Positions 53,276-62,904 of a DNA stretch of 64,000 nucleotides are shown here, piece by piece (positions within the stretch are counted from its first letter, which is position 1; every line of letters begins with the position of its first letter). Under the pieces are notes generated by a model. It searched no databases, was not told the DNA's origin, and saw only the letters and a program-made list of their open reading frames with translations. The position numbers were made by a program, and so were the translations under genes. The stretch is from Cohnella terricola (GTDB taxonomy: Bacteria; Bacillota; Bacilli; Paenibacillales; Paenibacillaceae): contig NZ_VNJJ01000012.1 in NCBI RefSeq assembly GCF_007786475.1, positions 1 to 64,000 of the forward strand, in the 5' to 3' direction.

Positions 53276-54391
53276 TTATGCCGGCATCATGCTCATTTGG
53301 TTCGAATCCAGTTCAATCTTCGAGATCAGCACATTCAGATTTTTGGACAAGTCCATATCGAAAGGCACTTTCAACTCGACGCCTTCCTCGTCCGTCAGCA
53401 CCCTAATGATGGGACGATGCGCGCAAGTCGAATTAATGTCGCTGACGACCGCGCTTTGTCCCGTATTCAGCTTGACCGTAAGCCCGATCGGATAGATCGC
53501 TACCTTGTCCCTGAACATTTGCAGCATCGAAGTATCGTACAGCGTTCCGCTTCCGGAATAGAGCATTTCGACGGCTTGATGCGGAAGCAACGCGTCGCGG
53601 TATACCCGATTGCTTGTCATCGCGTCGTAAGAATCCACGATCCCGATCCACTTGGCGTAATCGTGGATCTCGTTTCCTTTAATTCCGCGCGGATACCCGG
53701 TACCATTGAGCCTTTCATGGTGCTGGTATGCGCAGTGGGCGGCCAGTATCGGGATATTGGGCTCGTCCTTCAGCAAATAAAAGCCAAGCTCCGTGTGCCT
53801 TTTTACTTCTTCGTATTCGGAAGCCGACAGCATGCCCGGTTTGAGGAGTACCTGCATGGAAATCTGGGTTTTGCCGATATCATGCAACAAAGCTCCAATG
53901 CCAAGCGTCAAAAGTTCGTCTCGACTATAGCCGTTGGCCATGCCGAGCAATGTCGTATATACGCATACATTCATCGAATGCATGTACAAATAATGATCGA
54001 CCGTGTGTAAGTTCATGACCATGATCATCGCGTCCTTGTTGCTTGCCAAGTCGTCCATAATCATGTGCATGACTTCCCTCATTTTGCGTCCGACGTACGG
54101 ATAGACGACAGTCCTGCTTTTGCCAGGCGCGCTGATGAAGTCGCGAAACGTAGTGCGTATCGCTTGAAGCGTACGTCTTTGCGTTTCTTCGTTAAGCAAC
54201 TCGGGAACGACCAATCCTTCCATTCGGGAATCTTGAACGTATATAAAGCTGATTCCGCACTCTCCCAAACGCCGAATAATCGTCGAGGTCAACTCGACGC
54301 CCTCAGCCAATAGCACGACGCCTTCATCGGAGTAAATTCTCTTAGCCAGTTTCATGCCTGGCCGGCATAGAGAGATCGGCATCATGCGCAT
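53276..54391 (-). CDS. HD-GYP domain cyclic-di-GMP phosphodiesterase
   Basis: A 371-aa protein with the HD-GYP domain: HDIGKTQIS (metal-binding HD), HH near AAHCAYQHHERLNGTGYPRG (GYP in GTGYPRG) and YDAMTSNRVYR. It degrades c-di-GMP. It has no membrane segment. A paralogue lies at 60211. It is monocistronic. Confidence 0.9.
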   Translation of the reverse strand: MRMMPISLCRPGMKLAKRIYSDEGVVLLAEGVELTSTIIRRLGECGISFIYVQDSRMEGLVVPELLNEETQRRTLQAIRTTFRDFISAPGKSRTVVYPYVGRKMREVMHMIMDDLASNKDAMIMVMNLHTVDHYLYMHSMNVCVYTTLLGMANGYSRDELLTLGIGALLHDIGKTQISMQVLLKPGMLSASEYEEVKRHTELGFYLLKDEPNIPILAAHCAYQHHERLNGTGYPRGIKGNEIHDYAKWIGIVDSYDAMTSNRVYRDALLPHQAVEMLYSGSGTLYDTSMLQMFRDKVAIYPIGLTVKLNTGQSAVVSDINSTCAHRPIIRVLTDEEGVELKVPFDMDLSKNLNVLISKIELDSNQMSMMPA

Positions 54392-54535
54392 TTCGTAATC
54401 TCCCTCCCTCGATGTATCGAAATCGGACCAGAAAACAAAAACCGCCTAATCAATTCATCGGTAGCTGTTTTCAAATATTGAAGAGAAATTCGGGAAATAT
54501 CCGCTTTAAACCGCATGAATCGACATGGATAGCCC

Positions 54536-55387
54536 CTATCTCAATATTAAGAGATAGAAAAGCGCGGCAATCGCGAAACGGTACCAAGCAAAATATTTGA
54601 GCTTGAACTTCTGCAAAGCTTTAAGAAATGCAATTACGACAACCCAAGCGACAAGGAAAGATACGATAAAACCAGTTAATAGAAAGCCGACATCGATATT
54701 GCCGGACTTGAAATTGTCGATATTGCTAAGAATCTCGTACCCCGTCGCTACCGTCATGATCGGAATGGCGATAAAGAAGGAAAAGTCCGCAGACGCCCGA
54801 TAGCTGACTCCGCCTAACATACCTGCCGCAATCGTCGAACCCGATCTTGAAAAGCCCGGCCAGACGGCGGAAATACATTGAAGAACGCCGATCAATAAAG
54901 CTTGTTTGTATGAAATATCGTCCATCGTTTCCGCGGTGCGTTTGATTTTGCCCGAATCGTACAAATACTCAGACACCCACATGTAAATACCGCCGACGAC
55001 AAGCGCCCACAATACCGGGGCGTCGTGAAAACCGAATTGCTTAATATGATCGCGGAAAATGTACGCAACGCCGAGCGGAGGCAGGATTCCTAGCGCGACA
55101 TGGATCAGATTCAATTTACGTTTCGGGAAAGAATCGACGTTCAGCCCCCGAACCGCTTCTTTCTTGCCCAGTCCGAATACTTGTAAAATCTTGTTTCGAT
55201 AGACGAGCGCGATCGCAAGGATCGCCGCGAATTGGATAACGATCTCGAACGTTTTGAGCTGCTCGGGCGCTTCTTCGTACCCTAGCAGCTTATTCGTCAA
55301 GATCATGTGTCCCGTCGACGATACGGGCAGAAACTCCGTTAATCCTTCTACGATTCCCAGAATGATCGAGTCGAACCAATGCAACAT
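54536..55387 (-). CDS. uppP: undecaprenyl-diphosphatase
   Basis: A 283-aa membrane enzyme (BacA/UppP family) that dephosphorylates undecaprenyl diphosphate for recycling the cell-wall lipid carrier and gives bacitracin tolerance. Motifs: GIVEGLTEFLPVSSTGHMIL and WPGFSRSGSTIAAGMLGGVSY, with about eight hydrophobic segments. Confidence 0.95.
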   Translation of the reverse strand: MLHWFDSIILGIVEGLTEFLPVSSTGHMILTNKLLGYEEAPEQLKTFEIVIQFAAILAIALVYRNKILQVFGLGKKEAVRGLNVDSFPKRKLNLIHVALGILPPLGVAYIFRDHIKQFGFHDAPVLWALVVGGIYMWVSEYLYDSGKIKRTAETMDDISYKQALLIGVLQCISAVWPGFSRSGSTIAAGMLGGVSYRASADFSFFIAIPIMTVATGYEILSNIDNFKSGNIDVGFLLTGFIVSFLVAWVVVIAFLKALQKFKLKYFAWYRFAIAALFYLLILR

Positions 55388-55441
55388 GTTTTATTCTCAC
55401 TCCTATTTCATTCGTTAGTTGTATGAAATGCGGCAAGCCGC

Positions 55442-56881
55442 TTACAACTCGTCTATGAAATGCCATCTGGGTGATTTGGACGCTTCTACCAAGCGCGGAT
55501 CATTAAGCGCCTCGGACAGAACGTCCCGGATGAATTCTGGTAGAAAATAACGAATGTCTCGCCCTTCTTTGAGCTCAAGGTATCCGACCCCGAAAGTGAA
55601 CATATCGAGGGTGCCGACGACATATTCCCGTTCTACGTCGAGAATTTCCCCGTTGACCCTGACTTCCTGAATTCGCCGATACGGATCGCGCTTAAGGTCA
55701 GCTGTCGCTTCCAGGCCGTCCGCGCATAACATTCCTAATACCCGTCCACGAAAACCGAATCCCTTGATCTCCTTGTTTTGAAATTCGGGAAGCAAGCTTT
55801 CCTCCAGGGATCTCAAGATCAAGTCTCCGCGAAGTAGAATAGCGCAAGGATTGATCGGAGACGGGCATATGGCGTGAATCGTCTTCTCGGTGACTTCTCC
55901 GGCTGGTAAATCTTCTAGAAGTTGACCGGCGTTCACGAGACCGATCTCTGCGCCCGTCAAGCGTCTGATCGCGCAGGCGAGCAGCGTAGGCAGCGAAGAT
56001 TCCGCATCATGACGCGACGCCATTGACTCGGACAACGTCGCGATACGCCGCTGCATCTTTAACTTGGCACGCTCGCCGTAGTCCGATATTAGCTTATCCA
56101 TCCCGGGGCTTGCAGGGAATGCGTCTGTTGCGAGACATCCTCCCGTCACTTTCAGAAGCTTGTTACCTTCCCCGAGTTCCAACTCGAGACGCCCAATATA
56201 AGCACCGAATTTCCCGGCGGCACAGATCGCGGTCGAACCGACAATCAGCGGCGTTTCCAGAAGGTGATGGGTGTGCCCGCCAAGAATAAGATCGATTCCT
56301 TCCACGACGGCCGCGATTCGCTCGTCCTGGCGAAGACCGAGATGGGAGAGCAGGATCAGCACATCAACTTCCGGGCGAAGACGTTCCGCTTCCGTTTTCA
56401 ATGCTTCGATGGGATCGTCGACTTCCCAGCCCAATAACCGATAATACTCATCGAACGGAGCGGTAAGTCCGATGAGGCCTATCTTGACACCCTTCTTGAC
56501 CAACGTCAAGGACGGAGTCATCCACGAGGGCGGGCGTCCGGTTCCAAGCAGCTTCATGTTCGCGCAGACGTACGGGATCGTCATACCGCCGAGAATGCTC
56601 TCCAACTCGGAAGGGGTATAGCTTAACCCTTCGTTATTTCCAAGCGCCACCGCATCGTAGCCGATCCGTTCAAGCGCCGCCCGGTTCACTGCCGCTTGCG
56701 TTCCTTCCGTCTCCATACGGGCTCTGTCCAGAAAATCGCCGCAATCGACGAGGATCAGCTTGTCGGGATCGATTGCGCTTCTCGCATGGGCAACGTAACT
56801 CGCGATTCGGGAAGTTTCTTCGAAATGGCTGTGAATATCGTTCGTATGCAGCAGCGTTAACGTGACGTTCGGTTTGGTCAT
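55442..56881 (-). CDS. 5'-nucleotidase/metallophosphatase family protein (YunD-like)
   Basis: A 479-aa protein: N-terminal metallophosphatase domain (LLHTNDIHSHFE, LVDCGDFLDR, ALGNNEG, LLSHLG, LILGGHTHH) and C-terminal 5'-nucleotidase domain. The first strand has no signal peptide, so it appears cytosolic, like YunD. It precedes uppP (54-nt gap) on the same strand. Confidence 0.88.
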   Translation of the reverse strand: MTKPNVTLTLLHTNDIHSHFEETSRIASYVAHARSAIDPDKLILVDCGDFLDRARMETEGTQAAVNRAALERIGYDAVALGNNEGLSYTPSELESILGGMTIPYVCANMKLLGTGRPPSWMTPSLTLVKKGVKIGLIGLTAPFDEYYRLLGWEVDDPIEALKTEAERLRPEVDVLILLSHLGLRQDERIAAVVEGIDLILGGHTHHLLETPLIVGSTAICAAGKFGAYIGRLELELGEGNKLLKVTGGCLATDAFPASPGMDKLISDYGERAKLKMQRRIATLSESMASRHDAESSLPTLLACAIRRLTGAEIGLVNAGQLLEDLPAGEVTEKTIHAICPSPINPCAILLRGDLILRSLEESLLPEFQNKEIKGFGFRGRVLGMLCADGLEATADLKRDPYRRIQEVRVNGEILDVEREYVVGTLDMFTFGVGYLELKEGRDIRYFLPEFIRDVLSEALNDPRLVEASKSPRWHFIDEL

Positions 56882-56921
56882 GCAGTGATCAACCTTCTAT
56901 TGATGGACAATCTGATCTCTC

Positions 56922-57923
56922 CTAACCGCCGATCTGCGACATTCGACGCTCCGTCGGCACGTGGCTTTGTTGGGATCCGGCAAGCAGCGCGGCCATCTCG
57001 TGATTCTCCGGCTTAATATCCATCGCCTTCCTGAACAACTGCTCCATCGCTTCCGGAGAACCGAGAGCGGGCTTGACGTTCAGTTCGTCGATCCAATACA
57101 AGCAGGGTTTGATGTGACCGTCCGCCGTCAAGCGCAGACGGTTGCAATTCCGGCAGAAATGCTCGCTGACCGGATGGATGAGGCCGAACGTTCCGTTCCC
57201 TCCTGCAATGCGCCAATTCTCCGAAGGCCCGCTCCCTTGGGGAACATCCGCCCTTTCCAGCGCATAGCCGAGCCGAACCGCTTCCTCGAGCACTCGCGAC
57301 AGCGGAAGATAGTGCTCTCTCCAGCCCGCGTCATCGTGCCCGATCGGCATATATTCGATAAACCGGACGTGGATGCCGCGTTCCGCGCTAAGCTTCAGGA
57401 ACCGGCCGATCTCGTCCTCGTTTACTCCTTTAAGCAGTACGCAATTCAATTTGATCGGATGAAGGCCCGCTTCGACCGATGCTTCGACGCCTTTCCATAC
57501 CTTGTTCAAATCTCCCCTGCGCGCAATGAATTTGAATCGAACCGGATCCAGTGTGTCCAGGCTGATATTGACCCTCGTTAGCCCGGCTTGCTTGAGCCTG
57601 GCCGCCTGTGGAGCAAGAAGCAAACCGTTCGTGGTTAGAGAGATATCTTCGACGCCCGGCAGCTCGGCGAGGCTGGCGATCAACTGTTCGAGGCCTGGGC
57701 GAACGAGCGGTTCTCCTCCCGTAATTCTGAACTTGTGAATCCCAAGCTTCACGGCTGCGTTCGCAACCTCGACGATCTGCGGATAAGAAAGCAATTTGTC
57801 CTGTTCCATGAACGCCAAGCCTTCTTCGGGCATGCAATACAGGCAGCGCAAGTTGCATCGGTCCGTTACCGAAATGCGCATATACGTATGCTTCCTTCCG
57901 AACCTGTCGATGAGATCCGGCAT
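56922..57923 (-). CDS. moaA: GTP 3',8-cyclase
   Basis: A 333-aa radical SAM enzyme of the first step of molybdopterin synthesis. Motifs are the N-terminal CNLRCLYC, TGGEPLVR and the C-terminal FCRNCNRLRLTADGHIKPC cluster site, ending in QIGG. ATG 57923 was chosen (AAGGGGG 8 nt upstream); the frame is open 27 codons further. It is divergent from the moaD-moaE fusion, with the two starts 118 nt apart. Confidence 0.93.
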   Translation of the reverse strand: MPDLIDRFGRKHTYMRISVTDRCNLRCLYCMPEEGLAFMEQDKLLSYPQIVEVANAAVKLGIHKFRITGGEPLVRPGLEQLIASLAELPGVEDISLTTNGLLLAPQAARLKQAGLTRVNISLDTLDPVRFKFIARRGDLNKVWKGVEASVEAGLHPIKLNCVLLKGVNEDEIGRFLKLSAERGIHVRFIEYMPIGHDDAGWREHYLPLSRVLEEAVRLGYALERADVPQGSGPSENWRIAGGNGTFGLIHPVSEHFCRNCNRLRLTADGHIKPCLYWIDELNVKPALGSPEAMEQLFRKAMDIKPENHEMAALLAGSQQSHVPTERRMSQIGG

Positions 57924-58041
57924 CCCGTTCGCCCCCTTGGCGCTATTCTCTTGTCTTCCTAGCATAACATTTTCGAAGGGGATATGGTATTCTTGGTACA
58001 GCATTGTTTACCGTTTCGGGAAAGGAAGTTTTTACGCAAAT

Positions 58042-58803
58042 ATGGCTATCACGTGGAGGATATCCTTATTCGCCGGATTGGCCGAACGTTTGGGCGCACG
58101 TGGCTTGACTCTCTCTTGGGAGGAAGCCGGGCTTACGGTCGGCGAGATCAAGGCGATGCTCGCCGAGCAATATCCGGAGCACGCCGAATTGCTCGGCGTC
58201 TGCTTCATGGCGCGGAACCAAGCATACGCTCATGACGAAACGTTCGTTCATCACGACGACGAGCTTGCTCTGCTGCCGCCGGTATCCGGGGGCGTAAATG
58301 AGCGGCAAGAGCGAGAAAGCAGTCTGCATAACAAACATATACGACATGTAATTACCTCGGATCCGATCGACGCCGGACGCGTGTTGTCGAGCGTCTATCA
58401 TCCCGATCACGGCGCGGCCGTCGCCTTCGTCGGAACGACCCGGGAATGGACCGCAGGCAAGCGCACCGTTACATTAGAATACGAAGCTTACGCTCCGATG
58501 GCCGAAGCCGCTCTCGCGGAGATCGGAGACGAGATCGCCGCGCGTTGGCCCGGAACGCTGTGCGCGATCTCCCATCGGACGGGAACAGTCGGCATCGGAG
58601 AAATCAGTGTCGTCATCGCCGTCTCTTCGGCGCACCGGGCGGACTCTTACGAAGCGAGCCGTTACGCCATAGAACGGTTAAAACAGAAGGTGCCGATCTG
58701 GAAAAAAGAAATTTACGAGGACGGGACGGAATGGAAAGGGCATCAGCTCGGGCCTTGGAATCCCCTAGCTCCCCTCAACGGATTGGAAGGAGACAAGGGT
58801 TGA
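58042..58803 (+). CDS. MoaD-MoaE fusion (molybdopterin synthase)
   Basis: A 253-aa fusion: residues 1-84 form a MoaD ubiquitin-like domain ending in LLPPVSGG (Gly83-84), and 100-253 a MoaE domain (HIRHVITSDPIDAGRV, GAAVAFVGTTREW, YEAYAPMAEAALAEI, VPIWKKEIYEDGTEW). In split systems MoaD's C-terminal Gly-Gly must be free to become a thiocarboxylate; here it is internal, so cleavage after Gly84 is predicted, as in mycobacterial MoaX. The start ATG 58042 has AAAGGAAG upstream with long spacing. Overlaps the next gene by 4 nt. Confidence 0.9.
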   Translation: MAITWRISLFAGLAERLGARGLTLSWEEAGLTVGEIKAMLAEQYPEHAELLGVCFMARNQAYAHDETFVHHDDELALLPPVSGGVNERQERESSLHNKHIRHVITSDPIDAGRVLSSVYHPDHGAAVAFVGTTREWTAGKRTVTLEYEAYAPMAEAALAEIGDEIAARWPGTLCAISHRTGTVGIGEISVVIAVSSAHRADSYEASRYAIERLKQKVPIWKKEIYEDGTEWKGHQLGPWNPLAPLNGLEGDKG

Positions 58804-59840
58804 AGGCGCGGGACGTGAGATATGCCAGACAGGTCCGGTTCGCCGGAATCGGCGAGGATGGACAGACTCGGCTGATGACGGGGCATGCCGCGATCGTCGG
58901 GGTCGGAGCGCTCGGCTGCGTAATCGCGAACCATCTTGCCCGTGCGGGCGTAGGAAAGCTTACCCTGGTTGATCGGGATATCGTAGACCGAAGCAATCTG
59001 CAGCGGCAAATGCTGTACGATGAGGCGGACGCCGAATCGGAAACGCCGAAGGCGATCACCGCCGCCTCCAGGCTTACAGCGATTAATAGCGGGATCGAAG
59101 TCATCCCCCGCGTCACGGATTTAAACGCTTTTAATGTGGAAACGATGCTTGCCAGCACCGATATCGTACTGGATGGGACGGACAATTTCAGCGCGAGATA
59201 TTTGCTGAACGAGTTTAGCGTTAAATCCGGAATTCCATGGATTTATGGCGGCGCAGTAGGCGCTTCGGGCATGACGATGACGATCGTTCCGGGAACGACG
59301 CCTTGCTTGCGCTGCCTATTCCCGGAGCCTCCTGGCGGAGGAACGCTCGATACGTGCGAGACGACAGGCGTTCTCTCTCCAATCGTCGATACGATAGGTT
59401 CCGCGCAGGCAATGGAAGCGATCAAGCTGCTCTCGGGCCGATCGGAGACGCTGCACGGCTCGCTTCTGCAGATCGATCTGTGGCGGCAGCAGTGGCATTC
59501 GCTCGGAGTCGCGGGCGCACGTAGAGTCGATTGCCCCGTCTGCGCCGAACGCCGCTTCGATATCCTGGACGGCGAAGCCGGATTCGAGACGGCAACCGCT
59601 TCGCTATGCGGGAGAAATACGGTTCAAGTGCTGCCGCCAAGACCGCTGTCGCTCGATCTCCGTTCGCTGGAATCTCGTCTTGGCCATGCCGGGCAAACGG
59701 AGCTTACCCCCTACTCCTTGCGCTTACGGCTTCCGAGCGGCATCGCGTTTCTGCTATTCCCGGACGGACGAGCGCTTGTCATGGGAACGGAAGATGATCA
59801 GACCGCCCGGCGAATATACGCCGAGTTCCTGGGCGAATAG
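58800..59840 (+). CDS. MoeB/ThiF-family adenylyltransferase
   Basis: A 346-aa E1-like enzyme that would adenylate the MoaD C-terminus before sulphur transfer. It has the ThiF fold: GVGALGCVIANHLARAGVGKLTLVD, DRSNLQRQMLYDEADA, and TPCLRCLF and CPVC zinc knuckles. Start TTG 58800 (AAGGAG 8 nt upstream) overlaps the fusion's stop, so expression is coupled. It has no rhodanese domain. The C-terminal 100 residues (RPLSLDLRSLESRL...) are an extra domain. Confidence 0.87.
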   Translation: MKARDVRYARQVRFAGIGEDGQTRLMTGHAAIVGVGALGCVIANHLARAGVGKLTLVDRDIVDRSNLQRQMLYDEADAESETPKAITAASRLTAINSGIEVIPRVTDLNAFNVETMLASTDIVLDGTDNFSARYLLNEFSVKSGIPWIYGGAVGASGMTMTIVPGTTPCLRCLFPEPPGGGTLDTCETTGVLSPIVDTIGSAQAMEAIKLLSGRSETLHGSLLQIDLWRQQWHSLGVAGARRVDCPVCAERRFDILDGEAGFETATASLCGRNTVQVLPPRPLSLDLRSLESRLGHAGQTELTPYSLRLRLPSGIAFLLFPDGRALVMGTEDDQTARRIYAEFLGE

Positions 59841-60210
59841 GTATATATGCCGACCTACCTTTCTTCGAGTAAATCTTAAAGAGTTCCCGCCTTATATACC
59901 CTAACGCCGGCCTGTACCATCTGCTCGGTCATAACGGTAACGTAAGCTTACATGTAGCCAACGGATTCTCAGACAAATTTAGTCATTTTATTATGACATA
60001 ATAATCATTAATTATGATTAAATACATCATAATTGTAATTGTTTTAATCATAATAAGAAATCATTCGTCACATACGGAACTGAAGGGCATTCTTTTCCAA
60101 AATTTATCTTCTCCGCTTATTGCAAGTAAGCGCTTAAGTTGGTAGCATATGAGAGAGAAGATTTAATCGAACTTGCTCGATTTACCAAGAAACCTGTCGA
60201 GGTGTGCCAT
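59841..60210. other. AT-rich intergenic region with inverted repeats
   Basis: The stretch 59985-60060 is strongly AT-rich with AATCAT/ATGATT-type repeats (AATCATTAATTATGATT near 60010 and TAATCATAATA at about 60043). These could be sites of a regulator of the HD-GYP gene. No gene is seen. Confidence 0.4.
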
Positions 60211-61266
60211 ATGAGGGTCCATATTACAGATGTTCAATCAGGAGATCGGTTATCGGAGGATGTATTCAACGCCTATGGCTTGCACGTCCTTTCGAAAGGA
60301 ACGCTTCTCAACGAAAAAGAAATATCGAGAATTTTTCAGCACCAGATCGATTATATCGAGATTGATCGGCGTTCCTCGGGAACCGGACCCTCTTCCGAAT
60401 CCAATGACCCTGCTGCGGCATATAATCCGATATTGCGACCGTTATATCAAGACGCGGTTGCCGGCGCAGAGCAGTTGTTCGAGAAGGCTTTGACGGAAGG
60501 CCGAATCTACGAAGACGACGTCAAGGAAAGCTTCCAGCCTCTCGTGGATAATTTCCGCACGGAACGTGACGTCGTATCGTTACTGCTTATGTTGAACAGC
60601 CAGGATGATTATACATATCAGCACTCCGTCCAAGTCGGCATGCTCAGCTACTATATCGCCCGTTGGCTCGGATGGGGCGAATCGGAAACCGTACACGCCG
60701 GAAAGGCCGGTTTTCTTCACGACGTCGGCAAGTGCAAGATCGCCGACGCCATTCTGAACAAGCCGACGAAGCTGACCGATGATGAATACCAGGAAATTCG
60801 CAATCATCCGCAGTACGGGTACGATATTTTGAACGAATCCTTCGACGACTCGGCAATCGCTTTGGCAGCTTTGCAGCACCACGAGCGAATGGACGGCACC
60901 GGTTATCCGCAAGGACTGAAGGGGGATGAGATTCATCCCATGGCCAGAATCGTAGCCGTCGCGGACGTATACAGCGCGATGATATCATCAAGAGTATACA
61001 GCGACAAGAAAGACTTGCTGATCGTCCTCCGCGAACTGTACGAACTAAGCTTTAGTGAATTGGACCCCGATATTACACATACGTTTATCCGACACATGGT
61101 TCCTAACTTTATCGGCAAACACGTCGAGCTATCGAACGGCGATAGCGGTACGATCGTCATGACGCATCCAACCGACTTTTTCCGCCCTCTCGTGCAAATC
61201 GGCGAACAACAATTTGTCGATCTTTCCGTAACTCGCAACGTGGAAATCAAATACGTACATATGTAA
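60211..61266 (+). CDS. HD-GYP domain cyclic-di-GMP phosphodiesterase
   Basis: A 351-aa protein: an N-terminal regulatory region (MRVHITDVQSGDRLSEDVF, helices about 90-140) and an HD-GYP domain (HDVGKCKIADAILNKP, LAALQHHERMDGTGYPQGLKGDE, VADVYSAM). ATG 60211 is preferred for GAGGTG 7 nt upstream; the frame is open 24 codons earlier. It is similar in arrangement to the gene at 53276. Terminator at 61274. Confidence 0.9.
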   Translation: MRVHITDVQSGDRLSEDVFNAYGLHVLSKGTLLNEKEISRIFQHQIDYIEIDRRSSGTGPSSESNDPAAAYNPILRPLYQDAVAGAEQLFEKALTEGRIYEDDVKESFQPLVDNFRTERDVVSLLLMLNSQDDYTYQHSVQVGMLSYYIARWLGWGESETVHAGKAGFLHDVGKCKIADAILNKPTKLTDDEYQEIRNHPQYGYDILNESFDDSAIALAALQHHERMDGTGYPQGLKGDEIHPMARIVAVADVYSAMISSRVYSDKKDLLIVLRELYELSFSELDPDITHTFIRHMVPNFIGKHVELSNGDSGTIVMTHPTDFFRPLVQIGEQQFVDLSVTRNVEIKYVHM

Positions 61267-61273
61267 TATAACA

Positions 61274-61311
61274 AAAGGCAATTCCCGACTGATCCGGGAA
61301 TTGCCTTTTTT
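61274..61311. terminator. terminator between the HD-GYP and NlpC/P60 genes
   Basis: AGGCAATTCCCG and CGGGAATTGCCT form a 12-bp stem, followed by TTTTTTG on the plus strand and AAAA on the other side. Confidence 0.85.
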
Positions 61312-61320
61312 GCGAAGCGG

Positions 61321-62271
61321 TCATGTGTACCGTCTCGAGAACAGATACGTATCTTTCCAATAGGCTTTGTCGATCGGCGTAATCTGGACGCCGTCTTTCG
61401 GTTTCGGACAGGAGTGAATCATGTTGCCGTTCCCCATATAGATGCCCACGTGACCGACTTTTTTGTTGCTTTTGAATCTGCCGGGCACGTAGAAGAACAA
61501 CAAATCTCCCGCCTGAAGCTTGTCCCGCGCGACATACACCCCTTTCTTCGCTTGTTCGCCGGCGACACGGGGAAGGTTGATTCCGTATTGTCCGAATACG
61601 TACTGCGTGAATGAGGAACAGTCGAATGTTCCGGTCTGCTTATAGGACCCCGTGCCAAATTCATATTTGATCCCAAGATACTTCTTGGCGAACGAGATCA
61701 TCGAAGTCGCCTTTCCTTGACTGACCTCGGCGGTCATTTGCGGTTGGACGCTCAAGTCGTCCGCGAAATCGGCGCTTTTACCGGACGCCCCCGTCTCATA
61801 CGGGGACGGTTTGGGGAAGAAAGCGACTTCATCGGGCTGAACGTCGAACGCGGCAACATCCCCGAACAGCGATTGCAAAGCGGAAGCGGGAACAAACAGT
61901 TCATTGCCCTCTTTGATGGCGGACGTTTTCATTCGAATATTCTGAGTGTCGCTTTTTACCGTGCTTTGCCCGGTCCTGAAGGTCCATATCGGATCATGAT
62001 CGCCTATTCCGTAGGAACCGTCGCGAAGCCATGCGCCCGTGTATCCCATCGCTTGGGCAATGGCTCCAAGCGATACGTATCCTGTATGTTGGATTTGCCT
62101 GACCGGAACTTGATGGCGACCTTCCTCCAACGTCTTCGGTGCCCCCTGCTCCGATTGCACTTTTACCGGTCCGGAATGCCGCTTCAAATTCATCGTATCG
62201 CCCGGATTTCTTACGCACCCCGCCGCCAAGAGCAAAGCGAGGCTTATAATTAGCTTGTTGTTCATTTTCAT
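61321..62271 (-). CDS. NlpC/P60-family peptidoglycan hydrolase lipoprotein
   Basis: A 316-aa lipoprotein (lipobox AAGC, Cys about 19), with a copper-amine-oxidase-like/SH3-like middle domain (YVSLGAIAQAMGYTGAW, ELFVPASALQSLFG) and a C-terminal C40 peptidase with catalytic Cys in FDCSSFTQYVFG, His in VGHVGIYMGNG and a third residue H in NMIHS. It would cleave wall peptides. Confidence 0.9.
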   Translation of the reverse strand: MKMNNKLIISLALLLAAGCVRNPGDTMNLKRHSGPVKVQSEQGAPKTLEEGRHQVPVRQIQHTGYVSLGAIAQAMGYTGAWLRDGSYGIGDHDPIWTFRTGQSTVKSDTQNIRMKTSAIKEGNELFVPASALQSLFGDVAAFDVQPDEVAFFPKPSPYETGASGKSADFADDLSVQPQMTAEVSQGKATSMISFAKKYLGIKYEFGTGSYKQTGTFDCSSFTQYVFGQYGINLPRVAGEQAKKGVYVARDKLQAGDLLFFYVPGRFKSNKKVGHVGIYMGNGNMIHSCPKPKDGVQITPIDKAYWKDTYLFSRRYT

Positions 62272-62364
62272 CCATCTGTCCGCCTTCCCGCAAAGGAATT
62301 CATTCTCTCTTAGGATGACGTTCGTTGATTTGAATTATGCTTTCGTTTATGCTGCCAACGACAA

Positions 62365-62394
62365 CAAAAAACCCGTCGGCAAAGAGCCGACGGG
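62365..62394 (-). terminator. terminator of the SASP gene
   Basis: On the minus strand CCCGTCGGC and GCCGACGGG form a 9-bp stem, followed by TTTTTTG. Confidence 0.85.
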
Positions 62395-62409
62395 ATGCCG
62401 GAGATCAAA

Positions 62410-62643
62410 TCAGAAACGTCCGGCTTGACTCGATTGACCGGCCAACTGTTGTTCGGCCATCTGCACCAAGCGCCGCGTAATGTTACCGCCGATACGGCCG
62501 GTATCTTTCGTCAGCATGTTCCCATGGTAGCCATCCCGGGCGAATTGAATGCCCAGCTCTTGAGCAACCTCGTATTTTAATTGGTCGAGAGCGGCGCGAG
62601 CTTCCGGGGTGACGAGTTGATTGCTGCTGCGATTGTTTGCCAT
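62410..62643 (-). CDS. alpha/beta-type small acid-soluble spore protein
   Basis: A 77-aa protein with the SASP signature: LDQLKYEVAQELGI contains the GPR protease site (E-[IV]-A-x-E), and YHGNMLTKDTGRIGGNITRRLV is the conserved DNA-binding second half. It coats forespore DNA against UV. The start has GGAGGTG upstream. Forespore sigma-G control is expected, but the promoter was not read. Confidence 0.93.
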   Translation of the reverse strand: MANNRSSNQLVTPEARAALDQLKYEVAQELGIQFARDGYHGNMLTKDTGRIGGNITRRLVQMAEQQLAGQSSQAGRF

Positions 62644-62904
62644 TTATTCTCACCTCCATGATTTACCACGTATTATGCTTGTTCCGAATCTCTTCTATGC
62701 ACGATCCGATAAAATACGCCACATCCTACCTGAAAATGAAAGTTGTCGATCACGCTCCAATAATCGCCTAGTGCAAATCTATACGATTCGTATATCATAT
62801 TGTATTGAGAAGTCAACAAACTTCGGTTTGTGGCTTTTCTTCATAACCTTTTACTCCTTGGAGTCACTCATCGTGGCTCCCTTTTTATTTGAGTGGTGCG
62901 AGCA

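Noticed and set aside
59841..60210. terminator for the MoeB-like gene
   Set aside because: No stem with a T-run was found immediately after 59840, so none is reported.
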